DNA from: Sphingorhabdus sp. EL138
GTDB lineage: Bacteria; Pseudomonadota; Alphaproteobacteria; Sphingomonadales; Sphingomonadaceae
Assembly: GCF_945882965.1 (NCBI RefSeq)
Contig: NZ_CAMCWY010000014.1
Coordinates: 1-64,000, forward strand
DNA: 64,000 bases
Direction: 5' to 3'
Part shown: piece after piece, positions 9,171 through 17,073 of the stretch
Layout of the letters: every line of letters starts with the position of its first letter
Position numbering within the stretch: the first letter of the stretch is position 1
Translations under genes and position numbers: made by a program
The notes under the pieces: generated by a model
The model's database searches: none
What the model saw: only the letters and a program-made list of their open reading frames with translations
Told to the model about the DNA's origin: nothing

Positions 9171-10112
9171 TTATGACTGCAACAGGCTTAACAGAAGCTG
9201 CATGTCTTTTGGTATACCGCATTCAAACCGTAAAGTTCCGCCGGTAATGGGATGAATAAACCCCAAAGAGGCCGCATGCAATGCCTGCCGGTCGAATTTG
9301 GCTTGATTTGGACCGATTTTATAATGGTTTTGTCGATTAGAATATACGCCATCGCCAATGAGTGGATGGCCGATATGGGCCATATGCACGCGGACCTGAT
9401 GGGTGCGCCCTGTCTCCAGCGTGCATTCGACCACTGCCGTTTTGGCAAAGGCCTCAACCATCCGGTAATGCGTGACGGCATGGCGACCCTTTGATTCGGG
9501 CAGCACCGCCATTTTCTTTCGGTTTGTGGTGGACCGGCCAATTTGTGTGCGGACCGTGCCAGCAGGTGGCGCGGGAATGCCGTTTACGATCGCAATATAT
9601 TTGCGTTCAATATCATGCGCAGCGAAGAGTTTTGCGAGGCCCTCATGCGCCGCATCGCTTTTGGCTACGACCAGAAGCCCGGACGTGTCTTTGTCGATGC
9701 GATGAACTATCCCAGGGCGCTGCACCCCGCCAATGCCCGATAGCTTGCCGTGGCAATGGTGGAGCAGCGCGTTGACAAGGGTTCCATCGCTATGACCCGC
9801 CGCCGGATGCACGACCAGCCCGGCTGGCTTATTGATGATGATCAAATGTTCATCTTCAAAAACCACATCGAGCGCGATGTTCTGCGCCACTGCTTTATCG
9901 GGCACTGGGGCAGGGACATTAAGCTCAAATGCTTGTCCCGACATCTTCTTGCTGCCGGCGTCGGCAAAGACCTGACCATTGATGCGCAGCGCGGCATCCG
10001 CGATCAAAGCCTGAATACGCGCGCGCGAAAATTGCGGCAATGCGGCGGTAAGCGCGCTATCCAGCCGCCCCGCACCCAAAACACCTGTAAATGTGGTAAT
10101 TTCTCCAAGCAT
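9171..10112 (-). CDS. rluD: 23S rRNA pseudouridine synthase, RluA/RluD family
   Basis: Isomerises uridines in 23S rRNA (helix 69 for RluD). It has 313 residues. An N-terminal S4 RNA-binding domain (about 14-70, ARIQALIADAALRINGQ) precedes the RluA catalytic domain, with the signature GIVHRIDKDTSGLLVVA and catalytic Asp140. The ATG at 10112 fits the family; the open frame continues upstream only by running antisense through the divergent JAMM gene. The start is 16 bp from that gene's start, so the promoters must overlap coding sequence or one start is wrong. It is upstream of rpoH. The rluD-versus-rluC assignment is by similarity only. Confidence 0.9.
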   Translation of the reverse strand: MLGEITTFTGVLGAGRLDSALTAALPQFSRARIQALIADAALRINGQVFADAGSKKMSGQAFELNVPAPVPDKAVAQNIALDVVFEDEHLIIINKPAGLVVHPAAGHSDGTLVNALLHHCHGKLSGIGGVQRPGIVHRIDKDTSGLLVVAKSDAAHEGLAKLFAAHDIERKYIAIVNGIPAPPAGTVRTQIGRSTTNRKKMAVLPESKGRHAVTHYRMVEAFAKTAVVECTLETGRTHQVRVHMAHIGHPLIGDGVYSNRQNHYKIGPNQAKFDRQALHAASLGFIHPITGGTLRFECGIPKDMQLLLSLLQS

Positions 10113-10128
10113 CGCATAGACATGGGTG

Positions 10129-10536
10129 ATGGCTTTGCATTTATCAAGCAGCGACTGGCGACAACTTCTGGACTGGGCTGAAACTGCCGGGGACCATGAG
10201 TGCTGCGGGTTATTGCGGGGGGCGGGGGATATTGTTGCCGCGGTGGAGCTGGCGCAGAATGTCGCTGCCGATCCTGCAAGGCATTTCGAAATCGACCCGG
10301 CCGCATTGATCTCAGCAGGTAAGGACGTGCGAAGTGGTGGAATTCCTGTGTTGGGATTTTTCCATTCGCACCCCAATGGTGTGGCCGCGCCGTCCTCAAC
10401 CGACGTCGCCCATGCGGCACCCGATCAGCATATTTGGCTCATCATTGCCGATCGTTCGATCACGGCTTGGCAGCCTGTAGTTGCAGACGCTCGGGTGACC
10501 GGATTTATCCCCGTCACGTTATTGGTAGAGGGTTGA
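10129..10536 (+). CDS. JAMM/MPN (Mov34/PAD-1) domain metalloprotease-like protein
   Basis: Single-domain JAB1/MPN protein of 135 residues. The zinc-site pattern is complete: a Glu in HECCGLLRG near residue 23, then HSHP with the downstream Ser and Asp of APSSTD. Prokaryotic members cleave C-terminal extensions from ubiquitin-like sulfur carriers or act as small isopeptidases (family knowledge). No ubiquitin-like or E1-like gene is adjacent, so the substrate is unknown. The ATG at 10129 follows a GTG (10126) in the same frame; neither has a strong ribosome binding site. It ends 64 bp before chpT and is probably transcribed with it. Confidence 0.82.
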   Translation: MALHLSSSDWRQLLDWAETAGDHECCGLLRGAGDIVAAVELAQNVAADPARHFEIDPAALISAGKDVRSGGIPVLGFFHSHPNGVAAPSSTDVAHAAPDQHIWLIIADRSITAWQPVVADARVTGFIPVTLLVEG

Positions 10537-10600
10537 AACACCCGCCAACTCGGTTCATGAGCGGCGGCTGCACGCCCGATACCATCTGGAACTCTCGTTA

Positions 10601-11242
10601 ATGTCCGAAACCGAAATCGATTTTGCCAGCCTGCTGTGCGCGCGCCTGTGCCATGACCTGTTAAGCCCCGTTGGCGCGATAAATAATGGCCTTGAGCTAT
10701 TGGCGGATGAGCATGATCCCGAAATGCGGCAACGATGCATGGATTTGCTGGCGGAGAGCGCAAAGGCCGCTGCTGACAAACTTAAGTTTTTCCGTCTGGC
10801 CTTTGGCGCTGCAGGCGGGTTTGGCGCTGAAGTTGATCCCATAGAGGCAAAATTGGTGATTGAGCCAATGGTGACTTCAAGCGGACGGACGGTACTTGAG
10901 TGGGCCGTGCCTGCGCAGATGATGCCGAAACGAGCAGTGAAAATATTGCTAAATCTCGTTCTGTTGGCCAATGACGCGCTGGTGCGTGGCGGGACATTGT
11001 CCGTCGGTGCCGAAGCGCGCTCCGGCGAGCAGGAAATTGTCATTCGGGCGAGTGGACCCAAAATCATAATGGATTCAGCTATTCGACAGGCCCTGACCGG
11101 TCAGCTTGACCCCGCTGCCGTGGACTCGCGCACGGCGGTAGCATGGGCGGCACATATGCTGGCGGTGCAAGGTGGTGGCATATTACAACTGGCAGAGCCC
11201 GATGCCGAATATCTGGTGATTGGCGCGCTCATCTGCGTTTAG
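10601..11242 (+). CDS. chpT: Histidine phosphotransferase ChpT
   Basis: Relays phosphate from the hybrid kinase CckA to the master regulator CtrA (and CpdR) in the alphaproteobacterial cell-cycle phosphorelay. It has 213 residues. The phospho-accepting His18 sits in RLCHDLLSPVGAINNGLELL, followed by a degenerate HATPase-like C-terminal domain with no ATP-binding boxes, as expected for ChpT. The ATG is about 60 bp after the JAMM gene. Finding chpT and ccrM in one window is notable because both act in cell-cycle control, though they are 46 kb apart here. Confidence 0.92.
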   Translation: MSETEIDFASLLCARLCHDLLSPVGAINNGLELLADEHDPEMRQRCMDLLAESAKAAADKLKFFRLAFGAAGGFGAEVDPIEAKLVIEPMVTSSGRTVLEWAVPAQMMPKRAVKILLNLVLLANDALVRGGTLSVGAEARSGEQEIVIRASGPKIIMDSAIRQALTGQLDPAAVDSRTAVAWAAHMLAVQGGGILQLAEPDAEYLVIGALICV

Positions 11243-11287
11243 GCTCTGACTCAAAGCCGCCGGTCTTTTCCCGATTACGTAACTGAC

Positions 11288-12517
11288 TTATATTCTTTCT
11301 TTTCCGCGCAAAGCAGCATCGACCATTTGAGTCGCCAGCGTGCGTTGGCGTGCCGCATCTGGAAAATCCTCCTCTATCCAAGCGGCCTCAATTGCTTGCA
11401 GCGTTGTTGCGACCAAGGGGCCAGCGGGTAAGCCCATGACAATGAGTTCGCCGCCCTTGATCACGAGGCTTGGAATGTCCCATTTTTCCAGCCGCGCGAG
11501 ACATTCCGGCACGTCTGCATCGACCGCATATAGCATCACGGCATCACGTGCTGTGTCGATATCCGCACGATAGGCAATCGCGCGGACATTAAAGGGTGTG
11601 GGCACACCTGCGCGCAACCTTTGGGCAAAGCCCTCGCGCAGTTTGTTGGACAGTTTCAACCGCGCCGCAACCTTATCGGCCGCAACGCTATCGCGGGTTA
11701 ACAGCGCCAGAAAGCGCGCAGGCAACGAGACGGGCTGCGCATATTGCGTTTCGCGCTCCACAAGGTGCAGCAAGTCATCGGCGGCACTGCCCGACAGTTC
11801 GGGCAGAAATGGCGAAAAGATGCCACTTGCGATCATCAGCAGGACTGATGCGACCGGATTTTGCAACCCTAATATGCGCGTGAGTTCCTGCGCGATGCGT
11901 TCGCGCGACAAGGCCGTCAGTCCATGCGCGCCAGTTGCGCACGCCGCAATGGCGTCCGCATCAATCTGCCCGCCGCCATATCGCGCAAGGAACCGGAAAT
12001 AGCGCAATATGCGCAAGAAATCTTCGGCGATCCGTTGATGGGCATCGCCAATAAACCGCAATCTGCGCGCCTCCAGATCACTCAGCCCATTAAAATAGTC
12101 GAAGACTTCTCCGCTTTTGGGGTCCGCATATAAAGCGTTGATAGTGAAGTCGCGGCGGCTTGCGTCCTCTTGCCAGTCCGTTGCAAAAGCAACCGTCGCA
12201 CGGCGTCCATCCGTTGCAACATCGCGCCGCAACGTTGTGATCTCGTAATTCTTGCCATCCACAGCGGCGGTGACTGTTCCGTGTTCGATGCCAGTTGGAA
12301 TAGCCTTGATACCCGCAGCTTCCAAACGGTTGATGACTTCGTTTGGCAATAAGGCCGTTGCGATATCAACATCGGATACCGGCAAACCAAGCAGCGTGTC
12401 GCGCACCGCGCCACCCACATAACGCGGGCCGCCATAAACATCATCCAGCGCCGCCACAATCCTTTTCAGGCCATCGTGATGCTGCCACTCGGCATCGGGA
12501 AGGCGCGCACGCGTCAT
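11288..12517 (-). CDS. cca: CCA tRNA nucleotidyltransferase / poly(A) polymerase family
   Basis: Adds or repairs the 3' CCA end of tRNAs. It has 409 residues. The nucleotidyltransferase head shows YVGGAVRDTLLG and the metal-binding DVDIAT; an arginine-rich RRDFTINALY motif and a helical RNA-binding region follow. The ATG at 12517 overlaps the TGA of the upstream Nudix gene by four bases (ATGA), implying translational coupling. The tRNA-Ser in this window already encodes its CCA, so repair rather than de novo addition is needed for that tRNA at least. Confidence 0.93.
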   Translation of the reverse strand: MTRARLPDAEWQHHDGLKRIVAALDDVYGGPRYVGGAVRDTLLGLPVSDVDIATALLPNEVINRLEAAGIKAIPTGIEHGTVTAAVDGKNYEITTLRRDVATDGRRATVAFATDWQEDASRRDFTINALYADPKSGEVFDYFNGLSDLEARRLRFIGDAHQRIAEDFLRILRYFRFLARYGGGQIDADAIAACATGAHGLTALSRERIAQELTRILGLQNPVASVLLMIASGIFSPFLPELSGSAADDLLHLVERETQYAQPVSLPARFLALLTRDSVAADKVAARLKLSNKLREGFAQRLRAGVPTPFNVRAIAYRADIDTARDAVMLYAVDADVPECLARLEKWDIPSLVIKGGELIVMGLPAGPLVATTLQAIEAAWIEEDFPDAARQRTLATQMVDAALRGKERI

Positions 12518-13086
12518 GCCAGCCGCCGCACGAGATTGGCGATGATCCCCGCCGTCACGCCCCAAATCCGTCGTTCGCCCCATTGCATGTCATAATAGCT
12601 GCGTTGCTGTCCATTCCAAGCCGCCTCTTTTCGCACCGAATTGGCAGGGTCAAGCAGGAAGGCAAGCGGCACTTCGAAATAGTCATCGACTTCTTCCGGA
12701 TTGGGCTGAAGCGAAAGGTTTGGCGGGATGAAGCCGATAACAGGCGCTATGCTGTATCCACTGCCGGAGAAATATGTGTCCGCAACGCCGATGACGTCAA
12801 CTATTGTTGGCGGGATGTTCAATTCTTCATGCGCCTCTCGCACCGCCGCCGCGATTACGTCTTCATCGCTGTCATCGACTTTGCCACCGGGAAAAGCAAC
12901 TTGGCCCGCATGGCTGCGCAACCATGTGGGGCGCTGAGTCAAGATGACACCAGGTTCTGCCCGGTCTGTTATTGGGATCAGAACCGCTGCTGCACGGTGG
13001 GTGTCGACGGCAAAGTGCCGTTCGTCTTCAATCTCTATGCTGCGTGCTGGATCAAGCGCCGCTTGCAACCTGTGCCGCCAATTCAT
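12514..13086 (-). CDS. Nudix hydrolase, CoA pyrophosphatase type
   Basis: Probably hydrolyses CoA or oxidised CoA derivatives. It has 190 residues. A complete Nudix box starts at GGKVDDSDEDV and ends AVREAHEEL. The CoA-pyrophosphatase (UPF0035) signature LRSHAGQVAFPGGK lies directly upstream of the box, which separates this subfamily from ADP-ribose or nucleotide hydrolases. The ATG at 13086 overlaps the TGA of the DUF1285 gene (ATGA), and its own stop overlaps cca in the same way, making a tightly coupled three-gene unit. Confidence 0.9.
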   Translation of the reverse strand: MNWRHRLQAALDPARSIEIEDERHFAVDTHRAAAVLIPITDRAEPGVILTQRPTWLRSHAGQVAFPGGKVDDSDEDVIAAAVREAHEELNIPPTIVDVIGVADTYFSGSGYSIAPVIGFIPPNLSLQPNPEEVDDYFEVPLAFLLDPANSVRKEAAWNGQQRSYYDMQWGERRIWGVTAGIIANLVRRLA

Positions 13087-13634
13087 GCAGGCGAAGCCAG
13101 TTGGAATTGCGCGCCTTTGCTCCAAATGCTTGGGTCTTCGGCATTTTCGGCAAGCGCCAAATTGGCGAGTTCATAATAGACCGGACGCGCAAGCTTTGCC
13201 CACATCCCGCCGCGCACGTGCAAATACATCAGGCCGCCGCGCAGCTCAATTGCGTGATCGGCATCGGCAAAAACAAGGTCGTCGCTGTTGAGCCGGAACG
13301 CCAAGCTACGTTCTGGTCCTTCGCCTTCGCTTTGCAGTTCGGCGGCAATGAACGGGGCGTCGTCGACGATGATCGACAGCTTTTGCTGCGGCGTCACAAG
13401 CCAATATTGTCCATCGGCATCGCGGCGCAATAGGCTGGAAAAGGCACGGATCATTGCTGGCCGTGTAATTTCTCCGCCCTGATAAAACCATTTACCGTCA
13501 GACGCGATCCGCATTTCGCTATCGCCGATATTGGCGGGTTCCCAGCTTTCGACAGGTGGCAATTTTCGCGTCGCAACAAGTTCCGCAATATCGGACAGAC
13601 TAAGCTTGGCTAGATCAGGTGCTTCGTAAGGCAT
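13083..13634 (-). CDS. DUF1285 family protein
   Basis: Conserved protein of 183 residues with unknown biochemical role. It matches the DUF1285 family in length, in the opening PPVESWEP, and in the core DGKWFYQGGEITRPAMIRAFSSLLRRD. No membrane segment or signal is visible, so it is probably cytosolic. The ATG at 13634 is preferred because the open frame upstream runs into the GNAT gene; the ribosome binding site is weak. The family typically sits next to CoA-type Nudix and cca genes in alphaproteobacteria, as here. Confidence 0.85.
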   Translation of the reverse strand: MPYEAPDLAKLSLSDIAELVATRKLPPVESWEPANIGDSEMRIASDGKWFYQGGEITRPAMIRAFSSLLRRDADGQYWLVTPQQKLSIIVDDAPFIAAELQSEGEGPERSLAFRLNSDDLVFADADHAIELRGGLMYLHVRGGMWAKLARPVYYELANLALAENAEDPSIWSKGAQFQLASPA

Positions 13635-13672
13635 AAGAACGCGATACGTCCAATCCGGCCAATCGTCAAAGC

Positions 13673-14230
13673 TTAGTCGGCAGGGCCAAGCATACCATGT
13701 GTTGGCAAGGCAACCATATCGACATTGCGCAGCAGCAAACGCCTTGGTTCCCAAGGTCCGGGCAAGGTCCAGCCAGATGTGCCCTTGGCTTCAAAACCAA
13801 AACGGCCATAATATTCCGCATCTCCAATCATAACCATTGGCGCATCCTGCGGCGTTGCGGCGTTGAGCATCAATTGCATCAATCGTTTTCCAAGCCCGCT
13901 ATTCTGGCGATGGGTGGCAACCGCGACTGGGCCCACTAAGACCAGATCGGCCTTTCCAACGCGCACTGGCCAACACTGAATGCTCGCGAGTAATGCGCCA
14001 TCGTCCAAAATCCCAAAGGACAAATGATCAATGACGGCCATGCCTTTGCGCAGCAAATAGGCCGTGCGTGCATGCCGATCCGCCCCGAACGCATCATCGA
14101 GTAAAGCGTTCAACATATCAGCGGATATGCCTGAAAGGGACGTGTTGCGCATATTAAACTTGCCGGGATAAGGGACACTATAGCCGCGTCCCCTGTCATT
14201 GCGGGCGATGTTTGTCCAATCGAATATCAT
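13673..14230 (-). CDS. GNAT-family N-acetyltransferase
   Basis: Acyl-CoA-dependent acetyltransferase of 185 residues, substrate unknown. The acetyl-CoA loop appears as RQNSGLGKRLMQLML (Q/RxxGxG/A type), followed by MVMIGDAEYYGRFGFEA, characteristic of the YhbS-like branch. The start is uncertain: the ATG at 14230 has no ribosome binding site, but TATAAT sits 8 nt upstream (14239-14244 read on the minus strand), which would suit a leaderless mRNA. An internal ATG at 14152 is the alternative. It ends 38 bp before the DUF1285 start and probably heads that operon. Confidence 0.82.
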   Translation of the reverse strand: MIFDWTNIARNDRGRGYSVPYPGKFNMRNTSLSGISADMLNALLDDAFGADRHARTAYLLRKGMAVIDHLSFGILDDGALLASIQCWPVRVGKADLVLVGPVAVATHRQNSGLGKRLMQLMLNAATPQDAPMVMIGDAEYYGRFGFEAKGTSGWTLPGPWEPRRLLLRNVDMVALPTHGMLGPAD

Positions 14231-14324
14231 GTCGCCGATTATAAAAGCCGGGGTAAATTGCCTTTCGACGGAACATAGATTAGCATGTGTGGCTTAAGTG
14301 GTTTCGTCACGCAGGAGAGAGAAT

Positions 14325-15170
14325 TTGACCGATCAGGAAGCGCCCCAAGCGGCATCAGAAGCGACATTGGCACCTGCTCCGGCGCAACCGCGGGCCCCAA
14401 GAGATATTCTTGGCTATCTGGTTTTGATTACAGGCGTCGGTGCGCTGGGCTGGGGTGCGGTTGCGGCGGTTGGCACAGGTTGGGGTTATTGGGAATATAC
14501 ATCGGGGTTGAAGGGCGTTGCAGGGGCATTTCTTTTAGGGGTAGCGGCCATTTTGATCGGTCTCGTTCAAGAGTGGCGCGTTCGTAAATCTGCCACTCCA
14601 CCGTTGGGCGCACGGCGCTGGGTCGGGATGCTGGTCGCGTTGGTCTATGTGGGCTGGGTAGGGACGTTTCTCGTCAAGGCGCTGACGGTGCCTGCTATTC
14701 ATGACGTATCTACAGACCTTGCTGATCCGCCAGCCTTTGTGACATTGCAATTGCGTGCGGACAATTGGGACGCGGTTCCCGGTGCTGACGATGCGAAAAT
14801 GCGCGGCCTGACGCCTGAACAACGTTGGGCTATGGTGCATCAAAAGGCCTATGGCGACATCCGCTCGGTGCGTGTGAACGAACCGGTGCAGAGGGTGGTT
14901 GCCAAGGCGGAGCGTCTGGCCAAAGCACGTGGTTGGGATGTCGCAAAATCTTTACCCGCAGAAGGCCGTTTGGAAGCCACCGAAACCAGCGCATTCTTCC
15001 AGTTCAAAGATGATGTCGTCTTGCGCGTTCGTCCATCAGACACAGGCGAGGGGAGCATTGTCGATATGCGTTCCGTCAGCCGCGTCGGGCAGAGTGATCT
15101 GGGTATGAACGCCAAACGTGTTCGGTCGTTTCTGGCGGATTTAACTGGAACGGTAACGGCGGCGCAATAA
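14325..15170 (+). CDS. Membrane protein with C-terminal DUF1499 domain
   Basis: Protein of 281 residues with a short Ala/Pro-rich N-terminus, three predicted membrane helices (about 35-55, 65-85, 100-120) and a periplasmic or cytosolic DUF1499 domain from about residue 140 (PPAFVTLQL to the end). Function unknown. The TTG start at 14325 is chosen because GGAGAGAG lies 4-11 nt upstream; the GTG at 14298 lacks a site. It converges on the sugar dehydrogenase gene over a GC-rich hairpin that includes its own stop codon. Confidence 0.82.
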   Translation: MTDQEAPQAASEATLAPAPAQPRAPRDILGYLVLITGVGALGWGAVAAVGTGWGYWEYTSGLKGVAGAFLLGVAAILIGLVQEWRVRKSATPPLGARRWVGMLVALVYVGWVGTFLVKALTVPAIHDVSTDLADPPAFVTLQLRADNWDAVPGADDAKMRGLTPEQRWAMVHQKAYGDIRSVRVNEPVQRVVAKAERLAKARGWDVAKSLPAEGRLEATETSAFFQFKDDVVLRVRPSDTGEGSIVDMRSVSRVGQSDLGMNAKRVRSFLADLTGTVTAAQ

Positions 15171-15180
15171 AGCGCCGCCG
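15157..15180. terminator. GC-rich hairpin between convergent genes
   Basis: A perfect nine-bp stem (CGGCGGCGC with GCGCCGCCG) closes on AATAAA, which holds the stop codon of the DUF1499 gene. No T-run follows on either strand, so it may act as a stabilising or Rho-assisted bidirectional end rather than a classical terminator. Confidence 0.55.
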
Positions 15181-15189
15181 CCAGTCTCG

Positions 15190-16323
15190 TTACTTCTTGG
15201 GGGTCAGCTTCAACAAGCGGCCCTGAGAGCCTGCGCGTTCGTCTTCAAGCAGCCAGATAGCACCATCGGGACCCTGTTCGACTTCGCGGATACGCGCGGC
15301 CATGTCCCATTGGTCTGCCTTTGTTGCATTTTCGCCGTCCAGTTTCACACGGACCAAAGCCTTTGCACCAAGGCCACCGATAAACGCGCTGCCTTTCCAA
15401 GCTGCAAACATGTCGCCAGAATAGATCATCAATCCGCCGGGTGAAATGGCGGGGTTCCAGAAAACCTTCGGCGCTTCAAAACCATCGCCCGCCATATGGT
15501 CGGGGATATTGCGGCCGTCATAATGGTCGCCATTTGACACGGTTGGATAACCGTAATTGGCTGCCTTTTTGACAAGGTTCAATTCATCACCGCCAGCAGG
15601 ACCCATTTCTTGGTTCCACAAGCGCCCCTGCGCATCAAAGGCAATGCCAAGCGGATTGCGATGTCCGTAAGACCAGATCTGCGACTTGACCCGGCCTTGG
15701 TCATAAAAGGGGTTGTCCGATGGCACCATGCCGCCGTCGGTCAGGCGCACAATTTTGCCAAGATTTTGGTTGAGATCTTGTGCGGGGTAAAATTTCTGCC
15801 GCTCGCCGCTGCTGATATACAGCATCGCGTCCGGACCGAAGGCGAGGCGATGGCCATAATGGCCTTGCCCCGAAACCTTTGGTTCCTGACGCCAGATGAT
15901 TTGAACGTCCGCCAGCATCGGCTTTGCGCTTGTTACATCAAGCTTACCACGGGCAACTGCCGCACCAAAGCCACCTTCGCCCGCCTCTGCAAAGCTGAGA
16001 TAGACGAATGTGTTGTTCGCAAAGTCGGGGTGGAGGATGATATCGCCAAGGCCGCCCTGGCCACCATAAGCGACCGCAGGAACGCCTTCGACATCCACAA
16101 CCGCGCCTTCATTTTGCCACAGCTTGAGCTTGCCTTTTTTCTCGGTCACAAGAGCGTAAGCTGTGCCGGGCACGAATGTCATGGCCCAAGGTTGTTCGAA
16201 ATCGGCAACGACGGCAACATCAAAAGGCACAGCATCCTTGTCTGCATGGGCAGCGTCACTGATTGAAGGCTGGCAGGCGGCGGCCAGCACTGCTGCGCCG
16301 ATCAGAAAAGACAATTTTGACAT
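15190..16323 (-). CDS. PQQ-dependent aldose/sorbosone dehydrogenase-like lipoprotein
   Basis: Periplasmic six-bladed beta-propeller of the glucose/sorbosone dehydrogenase (GSDH, YliI-like) family, 377 residues. The start at 16323 has AAGGAG 9 nt upstream. A lipoprotein signal ends in LAAAC. Family motifs include GGQGGLGDI, SGQGHYGHRLAFG, YGHRNPLGIAFD and the QEMGPAGGDELN loop near the cofactor site. The true electron acceptor and sugar are unknown; family members oxidise aldoses using PQQ, and no PQQ-synthesis genes are nearby. It diverges from rimP across 186 bp in which no clear element was recognised. Confidence 0.88.
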   Translation of the reverse strand: MSKLSFLIGAAVLAAACQPSISDAAHADKDAVPFDVAVVADFEQPWAMTFVPGTAYALVTEKKGKLKLWQNEGAVVDVEGVPAVAYGGQGGLGDIILHPDFANNTFVYLSFAEAGEGGFGAAVARGKLDVTSAKPMLADVQIIWRQEPKVSGQGHYGHRLAFGPDAMLYISSGERQKFYPAQDLNQNLGKIVRLTDGGMVPSDNPFYDQGRVKSQIWSYGHRNPLGIAFDAQGRLWNQEMGPAGGDELNLVKKAANYGYPTVSNGDHYDGRNIPDHMAGDGFEAPKVFWNPAISPGGLMIYSGDMFAAWKGSAFIGGLGAKALVRVKLDGENATKADQWDMAARIREVEQGPDGAIWLLEDERAGSQGRLLKLTPKK

Positions 16324-16509
16324 GATGCAAAGCTCCTTTTTATATATGCCCATATCAATTGGTGCATGCTGGGGCGATGCGCAAGACACTTGCATATGAA
16401 AGTCTTCGGGCCTATACTAATGCTATCCTTACATTGTGAGAACGTGAAAGGGCTGGCGCTACTTGGGCCGGCGCGATAGTCGTTGCATGCCGAATAAGAA
16501 AGTCTGATT

Positions 16510-17070
16510 TTGCCTGATCTTGATAAACTGAGCAGTTTGATTGCGCCTGAGGCTCAAGCGCTTGGCTTTGCCTTGGTGCGCGTGGCGTGGTTTTCCAATG
16601 GCGCACAGGGCAGCGATGAGCCGACCTTGCAAGTGATGGCCGAGCGTCCCGAGACACGGCAACTCCTCATTGATGATTGTGCGGCGCTCTCGCATCGTAT
16701 CTCCGATCTGTTTGACGAGGTTGACCCCATTGTCGAGCCTTATCGCCTTGAAGTTAGCTCGCCCGGGATTGACCGGCCATTGACGCGGCTTGCCGATTTC
16801 TCTGACTGGGTAGGGCATGAGGCCAAGATTGAACTCAGCGAGCCGATGGATGGCCGCAAGAATATTCGCGGTGATCTTGCTGGTGTCGATGGCGAAAATA
16901 TTCATGTCGATGACCGCAAGGCGGGACGCCTGACCTTCCCATTTTCCGCACTTGGCCACGCCAAGCTGCTCTTGACAGACCGCCTGATTGCGTCGACTGC
17001 CCCCATCAACAGCGATGGTGCCGACGAAGTAGAGGCTGAACCCATTCACGACGAAGCACAGGAAGACTAA
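16510..17070 (+). CDS. rimP: Ribosome maturation factor RimP
   Basis: Needed for 30S subunit assembly. It has 186 residues with the usual two domains and the signature EVSSPGIDRPLT. The start is TTG at 16510 (LPDLDKL); no in-frame ATG precedes it because an upstream ATG reading frame hits TGA just before. It ends three bases before the nusA start and heads the rimP-nusA-ylxR-infB operon. A C-terminal acidic extension follows the SH3-like domain. Confidence 0.93.
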   Translation: MPDLDKLSSLIAPEAQALGFALVRVAWFSNGAQGSDEPTLQVMAERPETRQLLIDDCAALSHRISDLFDEVDPIVEPYRLEVSSPGIDRPLTRLADFSDWVGHEAKIELSEPMDGRKNIRGDLAGVDGENIHVDDRKAGRLTFPFSALGHAKLLLTDRLIASTAPINSDGADEVEAEPIHDEAQED

Positions 17071-17073
17071 AAC

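Noticed and set aside
16324-16509. Possible structured leader before rimP
   Set aside because: A GGCTGGCGC/GGCCGGCGC stretch suggests pairing but no stable stem or known RNA family could be supported by eye.
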